Assembly: GCA_036012905.1 (NCBI GenBank)
Contig: DASCQF010000015.1
Coordinates: 7,424 to 71,423 of the forward strand
Reading direction: 5' to 3'
Source of the DNA: NP936 sp002726085
GTDB lineage: Bacteria > Acidobacteriota > Vicinamibacteria > Vicinamibacterales > UBA8438
DNA: 64,000 nt
Part shown: in pieces, positions 9,071 through 17,256 of the stretch
Position numbering within the stretch: the stretch's first letter is position 1
Layout: every line of letters begins with the position of its first letter
Made by a program: the position numbers and the translations under genes
The notes under the pieces: model-generated
Databases searched by the model: none
The model's input: only the letters and a program-made list of their open reading frames with translations
Told to the model about the DNA's origin: nothing

Positions 9071-10642
9071 CTACTGCGTCGCAATGGCGCTGCGCCCGCT
9101 GCGCAGGACGTATTTCTGAATCTTGCCGGTCGCGGTCTTGGGCAACTCAGCCACGAACTCGACCTTGTGGGGCACCTTGAAGCGCGCCATGCGGTCGCGG
9201 GCATACTCGACGAGCGCCGGCTCGGTCAGCGTGGCATCGGGCGCCAGCACCACGAACGCGTGAGGTGTTTCTCCCCACTTCGGGTCCGGCAGACCGACCA
9301 CCGCCACCTCCTGGATGGCCGGATGCCGCATCAGCACCCCTTCGACCTCGACCGACGAAATGTTCTCGCCGCCGCTGATGATGACGTCTTTGAACCGATC
9401 CCGAATCTCGACATATCCGTCTGGGTGCACCACCGCCGCGTCGCCGCTGTGGAACCAGCCGCCCCGCATCGCCTGGGCTGTCGCGTCCGGGTCGTTGTAG
9501 TACCCGGCCATGACAACGTTGCCCCGCACCACGATCTCCCCCAGCGTCTGCGCATCGCGGGGCACCGGGTTATCCTCTTCATCAACCACCCGCAGCTCGC
9601 CCGAGGTGATCAGCTCCACGCCCTGACGGGCCTTGACGACCGACCGGTCCTCGGGCGAGAGCCCGGCGTGCTCCGGCCGCGGCTCGCAAACGGTGATGAA
9701 CGGGGCTGTTTCGGTCAGCCCATACACGTGGGTCAGCTCCCACCCGAACTCCCCCTCGACACGCTGGATCGTGGCAGCGGCCGGCGGCGCACCGGCGGTG
9801 AGCACGCGCACGCCCGGTGGCACCTCCCCGCGTTGCTCGGGCGACGCGCTGGCCAGCGCGATCAGGACGGTCGGCGCGGCACAGAGCATCGTCGCCCGCT
9901 CGTCCCGAATCAACCTGAAGGCCTGGACCGGGTCGACCTTGCGTAAACACACATGCGCGCCGCCAACGGCGGTGACGACCCAGACGAAGGTCCACCCGTT
10001 GGCGTGGAACATCGGCAGTGTCCAGAGATACCTGTCCGCGCAGGTCATCGGCACATGGACCAGCGTGCCCACCGCGTTCATGTAGGCGTTGCGGTGCGTG
10101 ATCATCACGCCCTTGGGTCGCGAGGTCGTCCCACTCGTGTAGTTGATCGTGAGCAGATCCCCCTCGTCGATCTCCGGACACGCTGGCTCGCCCGTTTCCG
10201 CTTCGATCAAACTCTCGTAGTCGTGCCAACCGTCGTGCGCACCCTCCAGCACGACGTAGTGCTCGACGGCTGGACATGACCCGCGAATGGCGTCGACCGT
10301 GTCGACGAAATCGGCGTGTGCGCAGACGATCGTCGCGCCGCAGTGCGTCACGATGTACTCGATCTCCTGCGGATGCAGACGGAAGTTGATCGGCACGAGC
10401 ACGGCACCGATCTGCGGCACAGCGTAGAAGGACTCGAGGTGGGAGCTGGTGTTCAGGGAGATGTAGGCGACGCGGTCACCCTTTCGCACCCCGAGCCGCT
10501 GGAGCACGGCCGACCAGCGGTCACACCGGGCGAAGAACTGCTCATAGGTCAGACGGGTGGCGCCATCGATGACGCATTCGCGGTCCGCATAGAGAGAGCG
10601 CGCGCGGCGCTGGAACTCGAGCGGGGTAAGCGGCGTCTCCAC
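9071..10642 (-). CDS. AMP-dependent acyl-CoA synthetase (fatty-acid-CoA ligase family)
   Basis: 523 residues of the ANL adenylating superfamily. Motifs in order: NYTSGTTSRPKGV (AMP/phosphate loop), YGLTETAP (A5), GWFHSGDAAVVHPDGYVEIRDR (A7-A8 hinge) and PKTATGKIQKYVLR with the A10 catalytic lysine. It activates a carboxylic acid to acyl-AMP and then acyl-CoA; the length and motif spacing fit the medium/long-chain FadD-like branch. GTG start at 10642 without a strong RBS. It lies 34 bp upstream of E1 on the same strand and may be cotranscribed, but the link to the dehydrogenase is positional only. Confidence 0.9.
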   Translation of the reverse strand: METPLTPLEFQRRARSLYADRECVIDGATRLTYEQFFARCDRWSAVLQRLGVRKGDRVAYISLNTSSHLESFYAVPQIGAVLVPINFRLHPQEIEYIVTHCGATIVCAHADFVDTVDAIRGSCPAVEHYVVLEGAHDGWHDYESLIEAETGEPACPEIDEGDLLTINYTSGTTSRPKGVMITHRNAYMNAVGTLVHVPMTCADRYLWTLPMFHANGWTFVWVVTAVGGAHVCLRKVDPVQAFRLIRDERATMLCAAPTVLIALASASPEQRGEVPPGVRVLTAGAPPAAATIQRVEGEFGWELTHVYGLTETAPFITVCEPRPEHAGLSPEDRSVVKARQGVELITSGELRVVDEEDNPVPRDAQTLGEIVVRGNVVMAGYYNDPDATAQAMRGGWFHSGDAAVVHPDGYVEIRDRFKDVIISGGENISSVEVEGVLMRHPAIQEVAVVGLPDPKWGETPHAFVVLAPDATLTEPALVEYARDRMARFKVPHKVEFVAELPKTATGKIQKYVLRSGRSAIATQ

Positions 10643-10681
10643 AATGCGTCCAGGAAAAATCGGGCCGGATCGGTCCCGGTC

Positions 10682-12088
10682 CTACTGATCGTTGCTGGAC
10701 CGCCTCGCGCGCCGGTCAGCGATGATCTGCTCGTAGTCCTCGTCGGTCAGATACGTCAGGTTCACGTGTGCGTGATACATCTCGTCGTAGCTGCGCTGCC
10801 CCCAGCCGACCCACTGCGTCGCGTCCGGATTGGCTCGGTTCGCCGCGGTGTTGTCGTGCACGGCGGTCAGATGGATGACGGTGCCCTTCGGCAGCACCGG
10901 CGCCGAGTCGTCCGTGTAGACGTAGTTCACGTGCCAGTTGAAGTCGAAGTTCGCCACGTGGCTCAGCATCTCGACCCGCCCGTTCGGGTGGATCGCCTCC
11001 ATCGACATCGCCTTCCCACGGATATGCATATGCGGCTGGTAGTTCTCAAGCCGGGCAGGCGCCCGTAGCGGCACATACGCGTGGTGGGTCGTGACCTTCC
11101 CGGGCGGAATATCCAGCGTCGCCATCGACTGCTGCACGCCAAGCGCGCTGGCGTAGACCCGATACTTGGGCACGTAGCCCTTCGGATGGAACCAGACACC
11201 CAGATCCGTCTGCGTCGTGATTTCCTCGCCCACCGAGTGATAGTGGTTGTCGAAGGCGATCCGCGACCCGGCTTTCAGCAGCTTGCCAGTGTTGTCACGA
11301 AACACGTCACCGATCTTCCCGACGGCGAACTCCGTCAGATAGCTGCCCTGACCGGGCACGTCGACGACAGGCTCGAAGTCGCCCGGCTCCTCCTCCTGCT
11401 GCAGATACACCACCGCGTGATGGGTGACGCGACGCCCAACCAGCGACGGCCGCACCTCCATGCCGGTCACCCACCGGTCTTCGGTCAACCCGGTCTCGAC
11501 GACCGGCGTCCACCACTGGTCCTGCCCTGCGGCGGCCTGAGTCCACGGTGTCGAGCTCACGATGAGATCCGGCTCCCGGCCGTAGGTCTCGCTCAGATGC
11601 CAGACGTTGTCGTCGGGCCAGTCGACCGGGGGCGGCAGGTCGGCCGGGTTGCCGCGCGGCGCGCCGGCATCGACCCAGCGAGCGATGACGTCGATCTCGG
11701 CGTCGCTCAGGGATTTGTCGTTCTGGAAGTCCTGGATACCAACTGTCTTGTCCATGTGCCAGGGCGGCATCACGCGCCCGACCACTTTCTCCCGGACCGC
11801 CCGCGCCCAGGGTCTGACCTCGGCGTAGGTCATCAGCGACATCGGTCCCATCTGCCCGGTGCGATGACAGCCCTGACAGCTCCGCTGCAGAATCGGTGCG
11901 ACATCTCGGGTGAACGTCACGTCACTCGTCTGGGCCTGCGCAGGCCCGACGGCGGCCATCACGACCGCTGCCATTGACAGGACGACCCACTCCGCAGGCT
12001 GAAAGCGACGGCGAAGCCCAGCGGCTCCTCCTGTCTCCTGTCTCCGGCTTCCTGTCTCCTGGACCGTCCCTCTCGTGAATGTCATCAC
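10682..12088 (-). CDS. Secreted c-type haem protein with PHM-like copper monooxygenase fold
   Basis: 468 residues. After an unusually long basic leader, a hydrophobic segment ending GPAQAQ is a likely signal peptide. A single haem motif C71-x-x-C74-H75 (CQGCH) opens a short cytochrome-like domain (MPPWHMD, LSDAEIDVIARWVDAGAP). The rest resembles the type II ascorbate-dependent copper monooxygenase (PHM) fold, with histidine pairs in VTHHAVVY, DNHYHSVGE and QPHMHIRG. The combination is common in Acidobacteriota and Planctomycetes-type genomes, but the reaction is unknown. The ATG at 12088 has an AGGAG RBS that is part of a heptad repeat, and residues ~9-22 are encoded by further heptads. Confidence 0.8.
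   Translation of the reverse strand: MMTFTRGTVQETGSRRQETGGAAGLRRRFQPAEWVVLSMAAVVMAAVGPAQAQTSDVTFTRDVAPILQRSCQGCHRTGQMGPMSLMTYAEVRPWARAVREKVVGRVMPPWHMDKTVGIQDFQNDKSLSDAEIDVIARWVDAGAPRGNPADLPPPVDWPDDNVWHLSETYGREPDLIVSSTPWTQAAAGQDQWWTPVVETGLTEDRWVTGMEVRPSLVGRRVTHHAVVYLQQEEEPGDFEPVVDVPGQGSYLTEFAVGKIGDVFRDNTGKLLKAGSRIAFDNHYHSVGEEITTQTDLGVWFHPKGYVPKYRVYASALGVQQSMATLDIPPGKVTTHHAYVPLRAPARLENYQPHMHIRGKAMSMEAIHPNGRVEMLSHVANFDFNWHVNYVYTDDSAPVLPKGTVIHLTAVHDNTAANRANPDATQWVGWGQRSYDEMYHAHVNLTYLTDEDYEQIIADRRARRSSNDQ
12029..12062. repeat. 7-bp-period repeat inside the N-terminus of the haem/copper protein gene
   Basis: Five TCCTGTC-type heptads on the plus strand (GACAGGA on the coding strand), with one more unit at 12091-12098 that provides the AGGAG RBS. 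The repeat is read as Glu/Thr/Gly/Arg-rich residues ahead of the signal peptide. Confidence 0.75.
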
Positions 12089-12204
12089 CGTCTCCTGTCA
12101 ATCCACCCCGGCACCAAGGTGTCCGGGGCAGCCTTCCCCCACAGATGTCCGGTGTCCGACCGTGGCTGGCCTCGCGGCCCATCCCACGGCATTCTCGCTC
12201 GCGC

Positions 12205-13092
12205 CTACCGCACGGTGACGGTCACGAACCCATTCGTCCAGCAGCAGAAGAATCCGCCGGCCATGATCGCGGCCTGTCCCCCGGAATCATCCCACGCCAG
12301 CACGCGCAGCACATATGCTCCCGGCTCACTGAACGTCGCCGTGGTCGTTGCCGCGCCTGCCCCGTCGATCGTCGGAGCCGTCTGATCGAAGACGACATCG
12401 CCCGCCCCCCGGTACTTGCTCCACACTACGCCGAATCGCGCCGGCCGACCGACCGCCCGCGCCTTCCGCACGCCGTCGTCGGTCGCCCACACAATGACGG
12501 CGGTTGGCGCCGATACGGCCGCCGTCAAAGCCGAGCGCACCCCCAGCGGTCCTTGCCCTGGATCGGCGTCCGGCCCGCCGAATCTGAGCACGGGAGGCAT
12601 GTTGCCACTGGTCACCTCTTCGAGCGCGGTGATCTCCCAGCCCGGTCTCAGATGGCCCGGAATCGCAATGGCCTCACCGTGGGCCGTCAAGCTCCATGTC
12701 AGCTGCCGCTCGCCGAAATCGCCCGGCACGACGACCGCGAACACACCGGTCTGGCGTCGGGGCAGGAAATGGGTGGGTTGTCCCTGGTCGGCCGGTCCCG
12801 GCTCGAACCGGTTGTCTGGCCCAATCGGAATGTCGAGGTACTCTTCGTAGTTCCGGTTGAAATAGCCGAACACGAGGCTGAACGTGCCGTCCGGATTCGA
12901 GTACCAGCCCTCAAACGATGCCGACACGCTCTGCCCGACCGTGTGCGGTATCGGCGCGTCGGCCCGCGTGTCCTGCGCACCGGCCGACGCCGGCGCACTG
13001 GCCAGGACGACACTCAGGCCGAGCCCCGCGCACCGCCGTCTCGAACCGCTCGTCGATTGCGCCTGCACGATACCTGAGATCTTGGTCGACAC
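12205..13092 (-). CDS. Secreted hypothetical protein
   Basis: I do not recognise a family. About 295 residues, with a signal peptide whose hydrophobic core is LGLSVVLASAPASAGAQ, followed by SVSASFEGWYSNPDGTFSLVFGYFNRN, a segment typical of beta-rich secreted proteins in this lineage, and a C-terminal Ig/PKD-like stretch (SEPGAYVLRVLAWDDSG) ending in CCWTNGFVTVTVR. The mature protein has few lysines. The start is uncertain: GTG 13092 is the longest choice that stays clear of the divergent gene at 13177; a later GTG in the same leader is possible. A TTGACA lies just upstream of 13092, but its -10 is poor. Confidence 0.6.
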   Translation of the reverse strand: MSTKISGIVQAQSTSGSRRRCAGLGLSVVLASAPASAGAQDTRADAPIPHTVGQSVSASFEGWYSNPDGTFSLVFGYFNRNYEEYLDIPIGPDNRFEPGPADQGQPTHFLPRRQTGVFAVVVPGDFGERQLTWSLTAHGEAIAIPGHLRPGWEITALEEVTSGNMPPVLRFGGPDADPGQGPLGVRSALTAAVSAPTAVIVWATDDGVRKARAVGRPARFGVVWSKYRGAGDVVFDQTAPTIDGAGAATTTATFSEPGAYVLRVLAWDDSGGQAAIMAGGFFCCWTNGFVTVTVR

Positions 13093-13176
13093 CCGCGAGC
13101 GTGTCAACGGTCGTATGCCGGCAGCCACAGAACGCCGTTCGGGCGCTCGTTGATCTAATTGTGACTGGCTGAGAAA

Positions 13177-14370
13177 ATGCCCCCCATGAAGCGAGCTTCG
13201 GGGTCCCCTGTTCACGCGATGAGAGGCTGCCCGCTGCCCCGACAGACGCGAGTCAATCACGGCAGCACGATCCTTGTGCTCGCGCTCGTCGCAGCGTGCG
13301 GTGGCCCGAACCCGACGTCGCCTACCGCCGCAATGACTCCCTCTCCCACCAGCGTGTCCGCGACCAGCTTGCTCGCGATGGCCCTTGGATCATTTGCAAC
13401 GGCGCCGGACACCGCCACGCTGAAAGTGACCGCGCCGGCGGCACTATCGCCGCTCACCGACCTCGTGCTCGAGGACCTGCGGGCGACGCTGACCGTTTCG
13501 AGCGCGATGGGCCAGTTCGTCGAGGCCCCGGATCTGCGTCTGGGCTTCGCGGTGTGGGAAGTCGCGAGCGACGGTGCCACGAGCTTGATCGAAGCGGTCG
13601 ACGTGCCGCAGTCGCACCCCACGACCGTTTACAGCGTGACCACCGCGCTCGCCGACGACACTCAGTACCGCTGGCGCGCTCGGGTCCTGTTCGATGGCGC
13701 CTACGGACCATGGTCGGCGTGGGCCAGCTTCCGCACCCCGCCCCCGCCGCCTGCGCCTCCCCCCCCGCCGCCGCCGGTGGCCGCCCCCCAGGCTCGTTAC
13801 ATCGCGATTTTCGAAGCGGACTGGAGCGCCGCAACGCACCCGCAGGACTTTCCCGGCCTGCCCCACTTCTCCCCGCTGATCGGGGCGACACATCCTGCAA
13901 ACACGCGATTCTGGCAGCCCGGTGCCCCGGCGTCGGCCGGCATCGAGCGGATGGCGGAGGAAGGCAGCCAGTCGCCACTCGACGCCGAGATCGCCGAGGC
14001 GCAGGCCACCGGCGAGGCGGAGACGCTCTTCCGCGGTGGCGGCCTCTCGCCGTCGCCCGGTGTGGAGACCGTCGAGTTCGAGACCACCTCGGGGTCCCCC
14101 TACGTCACGCTTGTCTCGATGCTGGCGCCCAGCCCCGACTGGTTCGTCGGCGTGTCGGCGCTTCCGCTAATCGCCAATGGCGAGTGGCGCAAAGAAGTGG
14201 TCGTCGAGCTGTTCCCCTGGGACGCCGGCACCGATAGCGGACCGAGCTACGAATCGGCTGATGCCGACTTGGTGCCGCCGGTCCCGATCTCGGCGCTCGA
14301 GAGCGCCCCGGTGGTCGTCAACGGGTCGGTGCCCCCAATCGGCCGGTTCATATTTCGACGACTCCCGTAG
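13177..14370 (+). CDS. Lipoprotein with spondin N-terminal domain
   Basis: 397 residues. A hydrophobic leader ends at LVAACGG, a lipobox, so it is probably lipid-anchored. A fibronectin-III-like domain follows (~residues 85-185, ending WSAWASFRTP), then a proline-rich linker (~188-203) and a Spondin_N domain (PF06468) to the end: YIAIFEADWSAATHP, FSPLIGATH, FWQPGAPASAGIERMAEEG, and PDWFVGVSALPL. Spondin_N proteins are extracellular and adhesive in animals; bacterial members are uncharacterised. Three in-frame ATGs (13177, 13186, 13219) precede the lipobox and none has a good RBS, so the start is uncertain. Confidence 0.8.
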   Translation: MPPMKRASGSPVHAMRGCPLPRQTRVNHGSTILVLALVAACGGPNPTSPTAAMTPSPTSVSATSLLAMALGSFATAPDTATLKVTAPAALSPLTDLVLEDLRATLTVSSAMGQFVEAPDLRLGFAVWEVASDGATSLIEAVDVPQSHPTTVYSVTTALADDTQYRWRARVLFDGAYGPWSAWASFRTPPPPPAPPPPPPPVAAPQARYIAIFEADWSAATHPQDFPGLPHFSPLIGATHPANTRFWQPGAPASAGIERMAEEGSQSPLDAEIAEAQATGEAETLFRGGGLSPSPGVETVEFETTSGSPYVTLVSMLAPSPDWFVGVSALPLIANGEWRKEVVVELFPWDAGTDSGPSYESADADLVPPVPISALESAPVVVNGSVPPIGRFIFRRLP

Positions 14371-14428
14371 CGGCATGACCGTGAAACCCTATACTTGGGT
14401 GACACGGTCGACACACCAAGTCGAAGCG

Positions 14429-16042
14429 ATGAAGAAGACAACAACCGAGCCCACGACACAGCCCGGAAGCGCGGGGCACACGACCGTGTCCGGGCGCCCC
14501 ATCAAGGCGCTCTACACCGCCGATGACATCGCCGAGGTGCCCGCGCCAGAGGCGCCGGGGCAATTCCCCTACACACGGGGCATTCATGCCAGCGGCTACG
14601 CGGGCAAGCTCTGGACCATGCGACAGTTCTCCGGATTCGGCACACCGGAGCAGACCAATCAGCGCTACAAGGACCTGCTGGCCGCTGGTGGCACCGGCCT
14701 CAGTGTGGCATTCGACCTGCCCACGCTGATGGGACGCGACCCAGACCATCCGCTTGCGCTGGGCGAAGTCGGCAAATGCGGGGTCAGCATCGCCTCCCTC
14801 GCCGACATGGAGCGACTGTTCGACGGCATCGTGCTCGAAGACGTGACCACATCGATGACGATCAACTCTCCTGCGGCCATGATCTTCGCGATGTATCTCG
14901 TCGTAGCCGAGCGGCAGGGAGCACGGTGGGACAAGCTCTCCGGCACGATTCAGAACGACATCCTGAAGGAGTACATCGCGCAGAAGGAGTACATCTATCC
15001 GCCGCGCCCCTCCATGCGTCTCGTGACCGACACGTTCGGCTTCTGCGCAAGCGAGGTGCCGCGCTGGAACACCATCTCGGTGAGCGGCTATCACATTCGC
15101 GAGGCCGGGGCGACGGCGCTGCAAGAGTTGGCGTTCACCCTCCGTGACGGCATCGAGTATGTGCAATACGGCGTCGACGCCGGACTCGCCGTCGACAGCT
15201 TCGTGCCGCGCATCTCGTTCTTCTTCAACGCGCACAACGACTTCTTCGAGGAGATTGCCAAGTATCGAGCAGCACGGACATTGTGGGCGACGGTCATGCG
15301 CGAGCGGTTCGGCGCGACCGACGAGCGGTCGTGGAAGCTGCGCTTTCACACGCAGACGGCCGGTGTGTCTCTGACGGCCCAGCAGCCCTACAACAACGTC
15401 GTGCGGACCGCGATCCAGGCGCTGGCCGGCGTGCTGGGCGGCACCAACTCGCTGCACACCAACTCGCTCGACGAAGCGCTGTCGCTGCCGACACGCGAGG
15501 CGGCGTTGCTTGCGCTCCGGACCCAGCAAGTCATGGCCCACGAGAGCGGCGTGACTGCGTTCGTGGACCCGCTGGGCGGCTCGTATCTCGTGGAGCGCCT
15601 GACGCAGGACATGGAGGCCGGCGCGCGCGACTACTTCCAGCAGATCGATGACCTGGGCGGCATGGTGGCGGCGATCGAACAGGGCTATCCGCAGCGCGAG
15701 ATCGCCGAGAGCGCCTATCGGTTTCAGCGGGAAGTCGAGGATGGCGAGCAGACCATTGTCGGCGTCAACCGCTTTACGGACGATGACGAGACCGGCGTAC
15801 AGACGCTCTACCTCGACGAGGGCACAGCCGAGGCGCAGTGCGCACGGGTGGCCGAGCTGCGCGATACCCGCGACACCGCCGCCGTGGACGGGGCCCTCGA
15901 CCGCTTGCGGCACGCCGCCCTCGGCGCCGACAACCTCATGCTGCCCCTGCTCGACGCGGTCCGGGCCTACGCGACGGTCGGCGAGATGTGCGACGCGCTC
16001 CGCGATGTCTGGGGAGAGTATGAGGAGTCAGCATCAGTCTGA
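14429..16042 (+). CDS. Acyl-CoA mutase large subunit, isobutyryl-CoA mutase-type (methylmalonyl-CoA mutase family)
   Basis: 537 residues covering the substrate-binding TIM-barrel part of the B12-dependent mutases, with no B12-binding domain. Motifs: RYKDLLAAGGTGLSVAFDLP, TIQNDILKEY, PPRPSMRLVTDTFGFC, RFHTQTAGVSLTAQQPYNN and ALAGVLGGTNSLHTNSLDEA. Two substrate-selecting positions, known from the family as Tyr89/Arg207 in methylmalonyl-CoA mutase and Phe80/Gln198 in isobutyryl-CoA mutase, are Phe67 and Gln185 here, with the same spacing of 118. That favours isobutyryl-CoA/butyryl-CoA interconversion. A separate B12-binding small subunit must lie elsewhere. The start at 14429 is set by homology. 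It is followed by an acyl-CoA dehydrogenase 27 bp on, so an operon is likely. Confidence 0.88.
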   Translation: MKKTTTEPTTQPGSAGHTTVSGRPIKALYTADDIAEVPAPEAPGQFPYTRGIHASGYAGKLWTMRQFSGFGTPEQTNQRYKDLLAAGGTGLSVAFDLPTLMGRDPDHPLALGEVGKCGVSIASLADMERLFDGIVLEDVTTSMTINSPAAMIFAMYLVVAERQGARWDKLSGTIQNDILKEYIAQKEYIYPPRPSMRLVTDTFGFCASEVPRWNTISVSGYHIREAGATALQELAFTLRDGIEYVQYGVDAGLAVDSFVPRISFFFNAHNDFFEEIAKYRAARTLWATVMRERFGATDERSWKLRFHTQTAGVSLTAQQPYNNVVRTAIQALAGVLGGTNSLHTNSLDEALSLPTREAALLALRTQQVMAHESGVTAFVDPLGGSYLVERLTQDMEAGARDYFQQIDDLGGMVAAIEQGYPQREIAESAYRFQREVEDGEQTIVGVNRFTDDDETGVQTLYLDEGTAEAQCARVAELRDTRDTAAVDGALDRLRHAALGADNLMLPLLDAVRAYATVGEMCDALRDVWGEYEESASV

Positions 16043-16058
16043 CTTCTGACTTCTGAAG
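16038..16058. repeat. Three TCTGACT heptads over the mutase stop codon
   Basis: Three 7-bp units (TCTGACT, TCTGACT, TCTGAAG) begin inside the last codons of the mutase gene, so the stop codon TGA at 16040-16042 is part of the repeat. They end 11 bp before the next ATG, and the AAGAGAG that may serve as its RBS overlaps the last unit. Confidence 0.7.
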
Positions 16059-16069
16059 AGAGCCACCCC

Positions 16070-17254
16070 ATGCCCGACATCCTAGACCTCGCCCAGTCGC
16101 CACCATTGACCCAGCTCTCCGAGGACGAACAGTTGCTCCGTGCCAACGTCCGGGCATTCGCGGAAGCGGAAGTCGCACCGCATGTCCGTGAGATGGACAA
16201 ACAGGCCACCATTCCGCGCGCCCTGATCGACCAGCTTTTCGACCTTGGGGTCATGGCCATCGAGATCCCCGAGACGTTTGGCGGCGCCGGCGCACACTTC
16301 TTCCTGTCGGTCATCGCCATCGAGGAGCTGTCGCGAGTCGACCCGTCGGTGGCCGTGCTGGTGGACGTGCAGAACACGCTGGTCATCACTGCGCTGCTGA
16401 AGTGGGGGTCGAGCGACGTCAAGGAGCGGTTCCTCCCACGGCTGGCCAGCGACACGCTCGGGGCCTATGCGTTGTCGGAGGCGGGTTCTGGAAGTGACGC
16501 CTTCGCGCTGACGACCCGCGCCGTGGAGGACGCCGCCGGTGACGGCTACGTCCTGAGCGGACGCAAGCTCTGGATTACCAACGCCAGCGAGGCCGGTCTC
16601 TTTATCGTGTTGGCCAACGCCAACCCGGAGGCCGGATATCGCGGCATCACGGCGTTCCTCATCGAGCGCGACCGGCCCGGCCTCCAGATCGGCAAGAAGG
16701 AGGACAAGCTCGGCATCCGCGCCAGCAGCACCTGTGAGCTGCTGCTCGACGAGTGCCGCGTGCCAAAGGCCAACATCCTGGGAGAGCTAGGACGCGGCTA
16801 CAAAGTGGCGATCGAAACGCTGAACGAGGGGCGGATCGGCATCGGCGCGCAGATGGTGGGTCTGGCGCAGGGCGCGCTGGACCACGCGCTGGCCTACGTG
16901 CAGGAACGGAGGCAGTTCGGCACGGCGATCGCGGAGTTCCAGGCGGTGCAGTTCCAGTTGGCCCAGGCGCAGACCGAGCTCGAGATGGCGCGGTTGGGAG
17001 TCTATAACGCCGCCCGCCTGCGCGACGCCGGCCGGGGGTTTCTGACCGAAGCGGCCATGGCGAAGCTCTTTTCCTCCCAGGTGGCCGAGCGTGTCACGTC
17101 GCTCGCGCTGCAACTGTTCGGTGGCGTGGGGTATACCAAAGACTGTCCGGTCGAGAAGCTCTACCGCGACGCGAAGGTCGGCCAGATCTACGAAGGCACT
17201 TCGAACATGCAGCTGCAAACGATCGCCAAACGGATCATGCAGCCAAAAGGGTAG
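16070..17254 (+). CDS. Acyl-CoA dehydrogenase
   Basis: 394 residues, the normal length for a soluble FAD-dependent acyl-CoA dehydrogenase. Signatures: YALSEAGSGSDAFAL (FAD/substrate loop), GRKLWITNASEAGLF, GIRASSTCELLLDECRVP, GRIGIGAQMVGLAQGALDHAL and YRDAKVGQIYEGTSNMQL, where the glutamate in YEGTS is the catalytic base of the short-chain branch. It introduces a 2,3-double bond and passes electrons to ETF. Being directly after the acyl-CoA mutase, it may oxidise a short or branched acyl-CoA such as isobutyryl- or butyryl-CoA. RBS AAGAGAG 7 nt before the ATG. Confidence 0.92.
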   Translation: MPDILDLAQSPPLTQLSEDEQLLRANVRAFAEAEVAPHVREMDKQATIPRALIDQLFDLGVMAIEIPETFGGAGAHFFLSVIAIEELSRVDPSVAVLVDVQNTLVITALLKWGSSDVKERFLPRLASDTLGAYALSEAGSGSDAFALTTRAVEDAAGDGYVLSGRKLWITNASEAGLFIVLANANPEAGYRGITAFLIERDRPGLQIGKKEDKLGIRASSTCELLLDECRVPKANILGELGRGYKVAIETLNEGRIGIGAQMVGLAQGALDHALAYVQERRQFGTAIAEFQAVQFQLAQAQTELEMARLGVYNAARLRDAGRGFLTEAAMAKLFSSQVAERVTSLALQLFGGVGYTKDCPVEKLYRDAKVGQIYEGTSNMQLQTIAKRIMQPKG

Positions 17255-17256
17255 CT

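Noticed and set aside
12205..13260. Long start (13260) for the secreted hypothetical protein
   Set aside because: It would overlap the divergent spondin gene start and has no signal-peptide logic.
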